From: Planosporangium mesophilum
GTDB lineage: Bacteria; Actinomycetota; Actinomycetes; Mycobacteriales; Micromonosporaceae
DNA: 64,000 nucleotides
NCBI RefSeq assembly: GCF_016863255.1
Contig: NZ_BOON01000006.1
Coordinates: 1-64,000, forward strand
Reading direction: 5' to 3'
A program made the translations under genes and the position numbers. Below the pieces are notes generated by a model. The model ran no database searches and was not told where the DNA came from. It was given only the letters and a program-made list of their open reading frames with translations. Each line of letters begins with the position of its first letter. The stretch's first letter is position 1. Below, one piece after another: positions 43,899-52,774 of this stretch.

Positions 43899-44579
43899 TC
43901 AGGTCGACAGGTCGATCTCGTCCCAGTCCCGTGGCTCGTCGTGGTACGGGCCGTTGAACACCACCGCCCACTCCAGCGCCCAGCGGCGCTGGCCGATCGC
44001 GTTGGAGTCGAGCGGCCCGGGCAGCTGGAGCCGGTTCCGCTCGGCCTCCAGGTACGCCCAGTCCAGGCAGTAGTACAGGTCGAGCAGGGCCGCCGCCTGG
44101 CGCGGCTCGCGGGGCGCGGTGAGGGTACGCGAGCGCCAGGCCGCGTACGTCTCCCCCTGCGGCAGGTCGGGCAGCCGCTCGATGAGCCCCTGCGGCGAGG
44201 GGCGCAGCGGGTCCAGGTCGAGGGCGATGCCGAGCACCCAGGCCAGCGCGAACACCGCCTCCAGGTGCAGCATGAAGATGCTGTGGTCACCCTCGCCGGC
44301 GGCCACGAAGTGCCACTCGGGTCGGGTCAGCTGCTCGGCGAGCCGCGCCTCGAGCAGCCACTCCATCGCGAGCGGCGGCGGCATGCCGAAGGAGCGGGCC
44401 AGCACGACGTTGAGGATCGCGGCCCGCGCCTCGATCTCGGCCAGCGGACGCAGCTCCACCTGGTCACCCAGGTCCCACACCAACGGGAAGTTGGCCGGCG
44501 GCAGCGGCAGCCCCAACCTGTGCAGCTCCTCCAGGCTCGCCTTCCGGACGTGGTGCGGATCCGGCGCTGTAACGCTCAC
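43899..44579 (-). CDS. DUF4272 domain protein
   Basis: 226 residues, GTG start. Matches the DUF4272 pattern: RKASLEELHRLGLPLPPANFPLV, RPLAEIEARAAILNVVLARSFG, SIFMLHLEAVFALAWVLGI, a DLYYCLDWAYLEAERNRL helix and terminal QRRWALEWAVVFNGPYHDEPRDWDEIDLST. Function unknown. It is the last gene of the leftward nucleoside operon, 72 bp after the cupin gene; whether it takes part in that pathway is open. It converges with the methyltransferase gene, with three bases between stops. Confidence 0.87.
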   Translation of the reverse strand: MSVTAPDPHHVRKASLEELHRLGLPLPPANFPLVWDLGDQVELRPLAEIEARAAILNVVLARSFGMPPPLAMEWLLEARLAEQLTRPEWHFVAAGEGDHSIFMLHLEAVFALAWVLGIALDLDPLRPSPQGLIERLPDLPQGETYAAWRSRTLTAPREPRQAAALLDLYYCLDWAYLEAERNRLQLPGPLDSNAIGQRRWALEWAVVFNGPYHDEPRDWDEIDLST

Positions 44580-44651
44580 GGGCTCTCACTCGGCGGTCGC
44601 GTTGCTCGGGTACGTCCTTGAAGCGAACGAACTCTATATCGCTTTGTACCG

Positions 44652-45011
44652 CTACTCCGGGTCGCGGCGCGCCAGTTCCGGCCCGAACGCCGGCCGGCAC
44701 ACGGCGATGTACTCGGCGCCTTCGTCGGGCGCGGTGGCGTACCGGATGCGCTCCCCCGCCCTCGTCACGACCGCCTGCCCCGCGCCGACGGTCAGGACGC
44801 CGCCGGGCGTCTCCACCGTGATCCGGCCGCGCAGCACCAGGGTGTACTCGTCGAACTCCGGCGTCTGGAACGGCTCGGTCCAGCCGGCCGGAGCCACCAT
44901 GTGGGCGATCGAGACCGCCTCGTCGCCGGTGTTGACCCGGCCGATGTACTCGTCGATGACCTTACCGCCGGGCACCGGCACCCGGGTGGCCTTCTCCACC
45001 AGTTCCGCCAT
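44652..45011 (-). CDS. Cupin-domain protein
   Basis: 119 residues; the ATG at 45011 shares one base with the deoA stop (TGATG). Small single-domain cupin: PAGWTEPFQTPEFDEYTLVLRGRITVETPGGVLTVGAGQAVVTRAGERIRY. Of the usual metal ligands only a Glu-x-Tyr and scattered acidic residues are seen, not the full HxH(x)nE...H set, so metal binding is doubtful. Coupling to deoA suggests a sugar-phosphate, sugar or nucleoside-related role (inference). Confidence 0.82.
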   Translation of the reverse strand: MAELVEKATRVPVPGGKVIDEYIGRVNTGDEAVSIAHMVAPAGWTEPFQTPEFDEYTLVLRGRITVETPGGVLTVGAGQAVVTRAGERIRYATAPDEGAEYIAVCRPAFGPELARRDPE

Positions 45012-46294
45012 CACGCGATCCTTTCCAGTACCAGCGGCCGGCGCTCGGGCGCGGCGTCCGCGACGACGACCGCGCCGCCGGCCGCCGCCAGCGCCGCGGG
45101 GATCCGGCCGGCGTCATCGGTACGCAGTTCGTACAGCACGTCGCCGCGCCTGACCTGGTCACCGGGCCGCTTGTGCAGCACGAGCCCGGCGGCGGCGCTC
45201 ACCGGGTCCTCCTTGCGCGCCCGGCCGGCTCCCAGCAGCCAGGCTGCCACCCCGAGCGGGTACGCGTCCGCGCCGGCGACGTAACCGTCCCGGTCGGCCC
45301 GCACGTACTCGGTCTCGGCCGCAGTCGGCAGCGCCGCGTCGGGGTCGCCACCCTGGGCGCGGACCAGGGCCCGCCAGGAGTCCATGGCACGGCCGTCGGC
45401 GAGTGCCGCGGCCGGGTCGGCGTCGGGCAGGCCCGCTGCGTCGAGCATCTCCCGGGCCAGCGCGAGCGTCAGCTCGACCACGTCGGCAGGCCCGCCGCCG
45501 CCCAGCACGTCCACGGACTCCGCGACCTCGACGCCGTTCCCGATCGCGTACCCGAGCGGGGTCGTCATGTCGGTGAGCAGCGCGACCGTGGCGACGTCGT
45601 GGGCCTTGCCCAGCTCGACCATGGTCCGGGCCAGCTCGCGGGCGTCGTCGGCGCTCTTCATGAACGCACCGGTGCCGACCTTCACGTCGAGGACGAGCGC
45701 GGACGTACCCTCGGCGATCTTCTTGCTCATGATCGAGCTGGCGATCAGCGGGATCGCCTCGACGGTGCCGGTCACGTCGCGCAGCGCGTACAGCTTGCGG
45801 TCGGCGGGGGCCAACCCCTCCCCCGCGGCGCAGATCGCGGCGCCGGTGGTCTGGAGCTGTCGGACGAACTCCTCGTTGGACAGCCTGGTACGGAAGCCGG
45901 GGATCGCCTCCAGCTTGTCCAGGGTGCCGCCGGTGTGCCCCAGCCCCCGGCCGGACAGCTGCGGTACGGCCGCGCCGCAGGCCGCGACGAGCGGGGTGAG
46001 CGGCAGCGTGATCTTGTCACCGACGCCGCCGGTGGAGTGCTTGTCCACGGTGGGCCGGCTGACTGTCGTCAGGTCGAGCCGCTCCCCGCTGGCGATCATC
46101 GCGGCGGTCCACCGCGCGATCTCGTTCGCAACCATGCCGCGCAGCAGGATGGCCATGGCGAGGGCGGACATCTGCTCGTCGGCGACCGCGCCGCGGGTGT
46201 AGGCGTCGACCACCCAGTCGATCTGGGCGTCCGACAGCGCACCGCCGTCGCGCTTGGTCCGGATCACGTCGACGGCCGTGAACGCCTCGGTCAT
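45011..46294 (-). CDS. deoA: Thymidine phosphorylase
   Basis: 427 residues. Splits thymidine or deoxyuridine with phosphate into base and 2-deoxyribose-1-phosphate. Seen: TKRDGGALSDAQIDWVVDAYTRG, phosphate loop VDKHSTGGVGDKI, QLSGRGLGHTGGTLDKLEAIPGF, SSIMSKKIAEG, VLDVKVGTGAFMK and a C-terminal hammerhead domain ending with LHKRPGDQV. It sits directly after the cytidine deaminase gene in the operon, so deoxycytidine can be deaminated and then cleaved; the deoxyribose phosphate would go to the phosphomutase and DeoC encoded near 28 kb. Confidence 0.95.
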   Translation of the reverse strand: MTEAFTAVDVIRTKRDGGALSDAQIDWVVDAYTRGAVADEQMSALAMAILLRGMVANEIARWTAAMIASGERLDLTTVSRPTVDKHSTGGVGDKITLPLTPLVAACGAAVPQLSGRGLGHTGGTLDKLEAIPGFRTRLSNEEFVRQLQTTGAAICAAGEGLAPADRKLYALRDVTGTVEAIPLIASSIMSKKIAEGTSALVLDVKVGTGAFMKSADDARELARTMVELGKAHDVATVALLTDMTTPLGYAIGNGVEVAESVDVLGGGGPADVVELTLALAREMLDAAGLPDADPAAALADGRAMDSWRALVRAQGGDPDAALPTAAETEYVRADRDGYVAGADAYPLGVAAWLLGAGRARKEDPVSAAAGLVLHKRPGDQVRRGDVLYELRTDDAGRIPAALAAAGGAVVVADAAPERRPLVLERIA

Positions 46295-46337
46295 GCATCT
46301 TCCCTTCCGGCGCAGATCTCCATGATCGCCAACGGTG

Positions 46338-47042
46338 CTACGGGCGCCATACGCGCGCCACCTCGGCGGGCGGGTCGCCGACGCCGGCCCAGCTCAGCGT
46401 GCCGTCCGCCTCGACGACGACCACCCTGGAGGTACGGGCCCGGCCCCAGGCCACCGCCTCGGCCGCGTCGGCCCAGGTAGGGGCCTCCTGGAGGATTCCG
46501 GACGCCTCGTCGGCGTGGGACGCGCGCTCCCAGTACGCCGTCCACACCGGACGGCCGCCGGCCACGTCCCGGTGCACGAACACCGCACCGTGGCCGACGA
46601 ACTCGAGCAGACGGTTCGGGACGACGTCGGGCGCCGGCTCACCGGACGGCGTACCGCGACCCAGATCGTCCGCGCCGAACGCGTACGGCAGCAGCTCGGT
46701 CATGGGTACCGGCCCGGTGGCCGTCTCCACCAGACACTGCGGGCCGCCATGCTCCCACAGGAGCTGACGGCAGCGGCCGCAGGGCATCAGCGGCGCGCCC
46801 GCGGAGTCCACACAGGACACCGCCACCAGCCGGCCGCCGCCGCTCGCGTGCAGCGCCGACACCAGGCCGCACTCGGCGCACAGTCCCACCCCGTACGAGG
46901 CGTTCTCGACGTTGCATCCGACGACCACCCGGCCGTCGTCCACCAGCCCGGCCACCCCGACCGGGAACCGGGAGTACGGCGCGTACGCCCGGTGCATCGC
47001 CCCCACCGCCGCCTCGCGCAGCGCGACCCAGTCCACATCCAC
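46338..47042 (-). CDS. cdd: Cytidine deaminase with an extra C-terminal domain
   Basis: 234 residues from GTG 47042 (GGGAG eight bases ahead), about 100 longer than a normal tetrameric cytidine deaminase. Residues 1-130 are a full deaminase: FPVGVAGLVDDGRVVVGCNVENASYG, CAE (55-57) and PCGRC (Cys88, Cys91) for zinc. The C-terminal part (about 140-234) reads RLLEFVGHGAVFVHRDVAGG, WTAYWERASHADEASG, EAPTWADAAEAVAWGRARTSRVVVVEADG; I do not recognise a named family. It could be a regulatory or partner domain. The gene lies between the permease and deoA genes. Confidence 0.88.
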   Translation of the reverse strand: MDVDWVALREAAVGAMHRAYAPYSRFPVGVAGLVDDGRVVVGCNVENASYGVGLCAECGLVSALHASGGGRLVAVSCVDSAGAPLMPCGRCRQLLWEHGGPQCLVETATGPVPMTELLPYAFGADDLGRGTPSGEPAPDVVPNRLLEFVGHGAVFVHRDVAGGRPVWTAYWERASHADEASGILQEAPTWADAAEAVAWGRARTSRVVVVEADGTLSWAGVGDPPAEVARVWRP

Positions 47043-47064
47043 GTTCAACGCTCCCACTACGTGT

Positions 47065-48327
47065 TCAGCCGCCCCGCCGGTACCGCTGACCGTCGGCGGC
47101 GGGCATCCGCAGCCGCTGCGAGGCCAGCGCCAGCACCACCAGTGTGGTGATGTGCGGGGCCGCCTGCACGAACTCACCCGGAATGGAGTCGGTCGTGGCG
47201 TACCAGACGCCGACCAGCAGCGCGACCACGACGGCGATCGCGCCGACCGCCAGGCGCCGGCGTACCAGCTGCCACACGCCGACCGCGAGCAGCAGCAACG
47301 CCAGGAACAGCAGCAGCGCGTGCACCGACTTGCTGCCTCCACGAAGCTGCAGCGCGTCGGTGTACCCGAACAGCAGCGCGCCGGAGGCCAGCCCACCCGG
47401 CCGCCAGTTGCCGAAGATCATGGCGGCGAGGCCGATGTAACCGCGCCCGCCGGTCTGGCCCTCGCGGTAGATGGTGGACGCGACCATCGACAGGAACGCC
47501 CCGCCGAGCCCGGCCAGCGCACCGGAGATGACCACGCCGTAGTACTTGTACCGGTACACGTTGACGCCCAGCGACTCCGCCGCCTTCGGGTTCTCGCCGC
47601 AGGAACGCAGCCGCAGCCCGAACGGCGTGCGCCACAGCACCCAGAACGTCAGCGGTACCAGCAGCGCCGCGATGACGGTCAGCGCCGACACCTCGGTCAG
47701 TGCGCCGCGCAGGATCCCGGCCAGGTCGCTGAGCAGGAACCAGTGCTTGCGCTCGAGACCGTCGAGGGAGCTGACCCCCGGTACGCTCCAGCGCGGCAGC
47801 TCGGGTACGGGCGGCGACTGGGTTACGCCGCCGCCGGGCAGGCCCTTGAACGCCAACTGCGACAGGTAGCGGGCGACGCCACCGGCCAGGATCGTGATGG
47901 CGACACCGGAGACGATGTGGTCGACGCCGAACGTGACCGTGGCGAGCGCGTGCAGCAGGCCGCCGAGGGCGCCACCTGCGATCGCGGCCAGTACGCCCAC
48001 CCACGGTCCCCAGTGGTAGCCGGCCCACGCGCCGAACCAGGTACCGAAGATCAGCTGGCCTTCGAGGCCGATGTTGACCACGCCCGCCCGTTCGGCCCAC
48101 AGGCCGCCCAGTCCGGCGAGCCCGATCGGGATCGCGGACTGCAGCGCCGCCCGGACGGCTCCGTTGGAGGTGAGGTCGTTCGCGCCGGTGAGCGTTCGGA
48201 CCGCGGCCAGCGCGACCAGGGCGCCGGCGATCGCCAGCAGCAGGACCGGCAGGCTGAACCGCCGACCCCGCGTCGGGGCCGGGGCCGAGGCGCCCGGGGT
48301 GGGAGTCAGGACAGCATCGGCGGTCAT
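47065..48327 (-). CDS. Nucleoside ABC transporter permease (YufQ/BmpC-like)
   Basis: 420 residues, about nine to ten membrane segments. The segment AALQSAIPIGLAGLGGLWAERAGVVNIGLEGQL is the family mark of permeases paired with BMP lipoproteins, followed by GVDHIVSGVAITILAGG and RLRSCGENPKAAESLGVNVYRYKYYGVVISG. The start overlaps the stop of the first permease gene (ATGA). Together with that permease, the ATPase and the BMP lipoprotein it should import purine and pyrimidine nucleosides. Confidence 0.92.
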   Translation of the reverse strand: MTADAVLTPTPGASAPAPTRGRRFSLPVLLLAIAGALVALAAVRTLTGANDLTSNGAVRAALQSAIPIGLAGLGGLWAERAGVVNIGLEGQLIFGTWFGAWAGYHWGPWVGVLAAIAGGALGGLLHALATVTFGVDHIVSGVAITILAGGVARYLSQLAFKGLPGGGVTQSPPVPELPRWSVPGVSSLDGLERKHWFLLSDLAGILRGALTEVSALTVIAALLVPLTFWVLWRTPFGLRLRSCGENPKAAESLGVNVYRYKYYGVVISGALAGLGGAFLSMVASTIYREGQTGGRGYIGLAAMIFGNWRPGGLASGALLFGYTDALQLRGGSKSVHALLLFLALLLLAVGVWQLVRRRLAVGAIAVVVALLVGVWYATTDSIPGEFVQAAPHITTLVVLALASQRLRMPAADGQRYRRGG

Positions 48328-49490
48328 GCCGGCACCTCACTTCTGTCCGCGCTCTTGTCGGGGCCCGGTTCGGAGACCGCGGCGCCCACCCGGCGTTGCT
48401 GCGCCCGGCGGCTGAGCCTGGTGGCCAGTTCGTACGCCACCACGACCGCGAGCACGGTCGTACCCTGCATGATCGTGATGATCTCTTTCGGGATCTCTTC
48501 GATGTCGAGGATCTGCGACGCTCGCGCCAGGAACGCCCACAGCAGCGACGCCAGCGCGATCCCGACCGGCGAGTTGCGGCCCAGCAGCGCGATGCCGATC
48601 GCGGTGAAGCCGAGCCCGCCGACCGACGACGAGTACGCGTGCCGCTCACCGAGCAGCTCCGACAGGCCGACCAGCCCCGCGACGCCGCCGGAGAGGAGCA
48701 TCGCGTAGAGCACCATGCGCCGGGCGTTGACGCCGCTGGCCACCGCCGAGGTCGCGTTCTGGCCGCTGGCGCGCAGGTCGAACCCGAGGCGGGTGTGGCC
48801 GAGCAGGAACCAGTAGCCCACCCCGACCAGGACCGCCACCACGACGAAGCCCTTCACGTCGCTGGCCGAACCGGGGATCAGCGGGATGCCGGACAGCCAG
48901 GCGTCCTTCGGCAGTACCGGGGTCGTGACGTCGTTGCTGCCCTTGGCCTGCACGCCCAGGTGGTTGGTGGTCAGCAGGAACGCGACGATCTGACCGCCGA
49001 TGAAGTTCAGCATGATCGTCGAGATGACCTCGCTGACCCCTCGGGTGACCTTCAGGACCGCCGCGACGCCGGCCCAGAAGGCGCCGACCAGCATGGCGAT
49101 GACCACGATCAGCACGATGCGCAGGAACCCGGGCGCCCAGTCCAGGAACGGCGCGGCACCCACCGCCGCCGCCACCAGCGTCGCCAGCCGGTACTGGCCG
49201 TCGACGCCGATGTTGAACAGGTTCATCCGGAACCCGATGGCGACCGCCACGGCGGCGATGTAGTAGTCGGTCGACTTGTTGAGGATGTCGACGAGCGAGT
49301 CCGGCTGCGTGCCGTAGTCGAGCATCGAGCTGAACGCCGCGAGCGGGTCCTTGTCGCTGATCACCAGCGCGATCGACGAGATCAGCGCGGCGATCAGCAG
49401 GGCGGCGACCGGCGCGAGGAGCCGGGGCAGCAGTTGCCGCCAGTCCAGCCGCTCAGCCCAGGACCGCCGGGGTGCGGCCACCTCACTCAT
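48324..49490 (-). CDS. Nucleoside ABC transporter permease (YufP/BmpB-like)
   Basis: 388 residues from ATG 49490, which has GGAGG six bases ahead; it overlaps the ATPase gene by eight bases. Multi-pass membrane protein of the BPD_transp_2 family: DYYIAAVAVAIGFRMNLFNIGVDGQYRLATLVAA, VTRGVSEVISTIMLNFIGGQIVA, then DLRASGQNATSAVASGVNARRMVLYAMLLSG. It is the first of two permeases, as is standard for the BMP-dependent nucleoside importers. Confidence 0.92.
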   Translation of the reverse strand: MSEVAAPRRSWAERLDWRQLLPRLLAPVAALLIAALISSIALVISDKDPLAAFSSMLDYGTQPDSLVDILNKSTDYYIAAVAVAIGFRMNLFNIGVDGQYRLATLVAAAVGAAPFLDWAPGFLRIVLIVVIAMLVGAFWAGVAAVLKVTRGVSEVISTIMLNFIGGQIVAFLLTTNHLGVQAKGSNDVTTPVLPKDAWLSGIPLIPGSASDVKGFVVVAVLVGVGYWFLLGHTRLGFDLRASGQNATSAVASGVNARRMVLYAMLLSGGVAGLVGLSELLGERHAYSSSVGGLGFTAIGIALLGRNSPVGIALASLLWAFLARASQILDIEEIPKEIITIMQGTTVLAVVVAYELATRLSRRAQQRRVGAAVSEPGPDKSADRSEVPA

Positions 49491-51033
49491 CCGGTCCCTC
49501 CGCACACGTCATGGCCAGGCCGAGCTGTTCGGGGGTCACGGTCGCGGGATCGGCATCCTCGACGAACCGGCCCCGGAAGATCACCTTGAGCGAGTCGGAC
49601 AGGCCGATCAGCTCATCGAGGTCGGCCGAGATGAGCAGGACACCCATGCCCTCACGGCGGGCCCGCTTGATGTGCTCCCAGATCGCGGCCTGCGCGCCCA
49701 CGTCCACCCCGCGGGTGGGGTGCGCGGCCAGCAGCACCTTCGGCGCGTGGCTCATCTCCCGGCCGACGATCAGCTTCTGCTGGTTGCCGCCGGACAGCGC
49801 ACCGGCCGGCACGTCGATTCCGGGCGTACGCACGTCGTAGGAGGCCACGATCCGCGCGGTGTCCCGGCGGGCGCCGCGGTTGTCGAGCAGCCAGCCCCGC
49901 GCGTTGGGCGACTCGGTCTGGTGACCGAGCATCCGGTTCTCCCACAGCGGCGCGTCGAGCAGCAGCCCCTGGCGGTGCCGGTCCTCCGGCACGTACCCGA
50001 GGCCGGCCTCGCGCCGCGCCCGGGTGCTCCATTGGCTGACGTCGACGCCGTCCAGCACGACCCGCCCGGTGGCGGGCCGCATGCCCATGATCGCCTCGAT
50101 CAGCTCGGCCTGGCCGTTGCCCTCCACGCCGGCGATCCCGACGACCTCACCGCGGTGGATGGTGAAGCTGACGCCGTTCACGATCGGGCGCCCGTCGGCG
50201 GTGTGCACCGCGAGGTCGGTGACGGACAGCACCCGCTCGTCGGTGACGGTCGACTCGCGTACCTCCGGGCTGGGCAGTTCGCTGCCGACCATCAGCGTCG
50301 CCAGCTGCCGGGAGGTCACCTCGCGGGGATCGACCGAGGCGACCGTCGTGCCGCGGCGGATCACCGTGATCGCGTCGGCGACGGCGAGCACCTCGTGCAG
50401 CTTGTGCGAGATGAAGATGATGGTGAGGCCCTCGCGGGTGAGCTGGCGCAGGTTGTCGAAGAGCTCGTCGACCTCCTGCGGTACCAGGACCGCGGTGGGC
50501 TCGTCGAGGATGAGCACCCGGGCACCGCGGTAGAGCACCTTGAGGATCTCGACGCGCTGCCGGTCACCGACGCCGAGGTCCTCCATCAGCACGTCCGGGT
50601 CGACGCCCAGCCCGTACTGCTTGGAGATCTCGCGGATCCGGCGCGCGGCGGCGCCGCCGATGCCGTGCAGCTTCTCGGCGCCGAGGACGATGTTCTCCAG
50701 CACGGTGAAGTTGTCGGCCAGCATGAAGTGCTGGTGCACCATGCCGATGCCGACGTTGATCGCCTGCTGCGGAGATCCGAAGACGACCCGCTCGCCGTCG
50801 ATGAGGATCTCGCCCTCGTCCGGGCGGTGCATCCCGTACAGCGTCTTCATGAGCGTCGACTTGCCGGCGCCGTTCTCGCCCACGATCGCGTGGATGCTGC
50901 CGCGGCGCACCGACAGGTCGATGTCGTGGTTGGCCACCACGCCGGGGAACCGCTTGGTGATCCCCCGTAGCTGCACCGCGGGCGGCTCGCCCGCCCCCGC
51001 GGGGGGCGCCGCGGGTGCCACGTCGGTGCTCAT
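49483..51033 (-). CDS. Nucleoside ABC transporter double ATPase (YufO-like)
   Basis: 516 residues, ATG at 51033 behind GGGGAGGAAGAG. Two nucleotide-binding domains as in sugar/nucleoside importers. First domain: ITKRFPGVVANHDIDL, Walker A GENGAGKST, Q-loop MVHQHFML, Walker B VLILDEPTA, FISHKLHEV. Second: GVEGNGQAELIEAI in place of Walker A, YVPEDRHRQGL, LSGGNQQKL, AHPTRGVDVGAQ. The second Walker A is degenerate, which is normal for this family. It energises the two permeases encoded downstream. Confidence 0.95.
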   Translation of the reverse strand: MSTDVAPAAPPAGAGEPPAVQLRGITKRFPGVVANHDIDLSVRRGSIHAIVGENGAGKSTLMKTLYGMHRPDEGEILIDGERVVFGSPQQAINVGIGMVHQHFMLADNFTVLENIVLGAEKLHGIGGAAARRIREISKQYGLGVDPDVLMEDLGVGDRQRVEILKVLYRGARVLILDEPTAVLVPQEVDELFDNLRQLTREGLTIIFISHKLHEVLAVADAITVIRRGTTVASVDPREVTSRQLATLMVGSELPSPEVRESTVTDERVLSVTDLAVHTADGRPIVNGVSFTIHRGEVVGIAGVEGNGQAELIEAIMGMRPATGRVVLDGVDVSQWSTRARREAGLGYVPEDRHRQGLLLDAPLWENRMLGHQTESPNARGWLLDNRGARRDTARIVASYDVRTPGIDVPAGALSGGNQQKLIVGREMSHAPKVLLAAHPTRGVDVGAQAAIWEHIKRARREGMGVLLISADLDELIGLSDSLKVIFRGRFVEDADPATVTPEQLGLAMTCAEGPDE

Positions 51034-51064
51034 CTCTTCCTCCCCGGTAGGGCGGTCATGACAG

Positions 51065-51094
51065 GTGGCGGGGCCCGGCATCGGGCCCCGCCAC
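51065..51094 (-). terminator. Stem-loop between the BMP gene and the ATPase gene
   Basis: A perfect 13-bp GC-rich stem (51065-51077 with 51082-51094, GCAT loop) lies 20 bp after the BMP stop. It could partly terminate or protect the transcript so that the binding protein is made in excess over the permease components. Confidence 0.65.
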
Positions 51095-51113
51095 GATAGT
51101 CGTACGGTCCGGG

Positions 51114-52184
51114 TCAGCCGTTGGCAGGCTTCGACGGCACGGTGATCTTGCCGTCGATGATCTGCTGCTTGTACTCGTCGAGCTTGGACTTGATGTCGTC
51201 GAGCTTGCCGCCGCTGGTCGAGTACCCGACACCGTCGGCCTTGAGATCGAAGACGGTCTCGCCGGCGGTGAACTTGCCCTCGCCCTCGTCCTTGACGAAC
51301 TGGAACACGGCGTTGTCGACCCGCTTGAGCATCGAGGTCAGGATGACGTCCTTGAGCTCGGGGGCGGAGGTCTCGTACTGGTCGGAGTCGACGCCGATGG
51401 CGAGCTTGCCCTTGGCCTTGGCTGCCTTGAACACGCCCGTACCCGAGCCGCCCGCGGCCTGGTAGACGACGTCGGCACCCTGGTCGAACATGCCCTCGGC
51501 GGCCGTCTGGCCCTTGGCCGGGTCGTTGAAGCCGGAGCACTTGTCGGCGACGGTCGACAGGTAGTTGGGCTCGACCTGGATGTCGGCCTTGACGGCCTTG
51601 GCGCCCGCCACGTACCCGGCCTCGAACTTCTTGATGAGGTCGACCTGGCAGCCGCCGATGAAGCCGACCTTGCCGGTCTTGCTCTTCAGCGCCGCGGCCG
51701 CGCCGACGAGGAACGAGCCCTGCTCCTCGGCGAAGGTGAGATTGGCCAGGTTCGGGGCCTTCACGCTGGCGTCGTCGATGATCGCGAACTTGGTGTTCGG
51801 GCAGGCCTTCGCGGCGCTGGCGATCGGACCGGTGTCCTTGTCACCCGCGTAGGCGAAGCCGACCGCGATGACCGGGTTGTACCCGGAGGTGCAGAGCAGC
51901 TTCAGCCGGGACAGCTTGTCGTTGTCGGTCTCGTCCTTGTTGGCTTCCAGCTCCTTGACGTCGAGGTTCAGGTCCTTCTTGACCCGCTCGAGACCGGCCG
52001 CGGCCGCGTCGTTGAACGACTTGTCACCGCGCCCGCCGATGTCGTACGCCAGGCCGACCTTGACGGTCTTCTTCCCGCCGTCGGAGTTGCCACCACTGCT
52101 CTTGCCACCACAAGCGGCCGTGCCGAGCGCGACAGCAGCCACGCCCACGATCACGAGCACCTTCATCCCACGCGCTCGGCGCAA
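51114..52184 (-). CDS. BMP-family nucleoside-binding lipoprotein
   Basis: 356 residues. I choose TTG 52184 because AAGGAG lies six bases ahead and it gives the positive N-region LRRARG; the ATG at 52166 lacks a ribosome site. Lipobox LGTAAC with Cys25. Mature part matches the BMP (PnrA-like) family: VKVGLAYDIGGRGDKSFNDAAAAGLE, NPVIAVGFAYAGD, FAEEQGSFLVGAAAALKSKTGKVGFIGG, then DVVYQAAGGSGTGVF and GVDSDQYET. PnrA-type proteins bind purine nucleosides. It heads the leftward operon. Confidence 0.95.
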   Translation of the reverse strand: MRRARGMKVLVIVGVAAVALGTAACGGKSSGGNSDGGKKTVKVGLAYDIGGRGDKSFNDAAAAGLERVKKDLNLDVKELEANKDETDNDKLSRLKLLCTSGYNPVIAVGFAYAGDKDTGPIASAAKACPNTKFAIIDDASVKAPNLANLTFAEEQGSFLVGAAAALKSKTGKVGFIGGCQVDLIKKFEAGYVAGAKAVKADIQVEPNYLSTVADKCSGFNDPAKGQTAAEGMFDQGADVVYQAAGGSGTGVFKAAKAKGKLAIGVDSDQYETSAPELKDVILTSMLKRVDNAVFQFVKDEGEGKFTAGETVFDLKADGVGYSTSGGKLDDIKSKLDEYKQQIIDGKITVPSKPANG

Positions 52185-52346
52185 GACGATCTCCTTCCGA
52201 TTGCACCGCCACGTCGCGGTGTCGTCAACGGAGCGGAGCGTACGCCGAATCGGAAGCAAAACCCTGGTCACGTTATAGGGCTGTGACGTGACGTCGCCGG
52301 CAATCACCCCAACCGTCACAACTCGCGACCCCAGGGGATCGAAACA

Positions 52347-52401
52347 ACTTCCGGGAAGTCGTTGCCTCACGCCGGTGCGGAGGCAGCGACTTCCCGGAAG
52401 T
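52347..52401 (-). terminator. Stem-loop with 22-bp arms, each itself near-palindromic
   Basis: 52347-52368 pairs with 52380-52401 over 22 bp with one G-T wobble. Each arm contains the near-palindrome ACTTCCGGGAAGT or its inverse. It lies just past the end of the leftward gene at 52417 and upstream of the BMP operon, which it would insulate. Confidence 0.7.
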
Positions 52402-52416
52402 CGTGACGATCTCGGA

Positions 52417-52764
52417 TCAGTGCCAGAACGTCGCGATCGCCGCGTTCGCCAGGGTCAACCCGACGATGGCGAGGAAGTGGCCCCGGTTGACCTCCGGCCG
52501 CTTCCGGGAGAAGAACACCATCACGAAGATCAGTACCGCGATGACGCCCTTGACGGCCAGTTTCACCGGGTCGGGCTCCTTGTCACCGCCGCCACGCAGC
52601 GGCGCCGCCAGCGCGAGACCGGTCACGACCTGGATCACCGCGCCCCACAGCATCGGCGGATTGATCCGAATCTTGCCCGACACGTACTGCGCGACCGCGC
52701 CGCCCAGCAGTACCGCGAACCCGATCAGGTGCGCGTACCGCAGCACCAGCCGGAGAGCCTCCAT
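52417..52764 (-). CDS. Small four-helix membrane protein
   Basis: 115 residues with four hydrophobic helices, beginning MEALRLVLRYAHLIGFAVLLGGAVAQYV and ending with a helix carrying GLTLANAAIATFWH. The first helix His-x3-Gly-x4-Gly pattern resembles small actinobacterial membrane proteins with a possible haem- or metal-facing His, but I cannot name a family. It is 10 bp downstream of the SCO4848-like gene and probably cotranscribed with it. Confidence 0.7.
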   Translation of the reverse strand: MEALRLVLRYAHLIGFAVLLGGAVAQYVSGKIRINPPMLWGAVIQVVTGLALAAPLRGGGDKEPDPVKLAVKGVIAVLIFVMVFFSRKRPEVNRGHFLAIVGLTLANAAIATFWH

Positions 52765-52774
52765 GCCCGCTCCT

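Noticed and set aside
46912-48708. 598-residue frame antisense to the permease genes
   Set aside because: Antisense shadow of well-supported membrane proteins; Arg/Gln/His-rich, no known fold.
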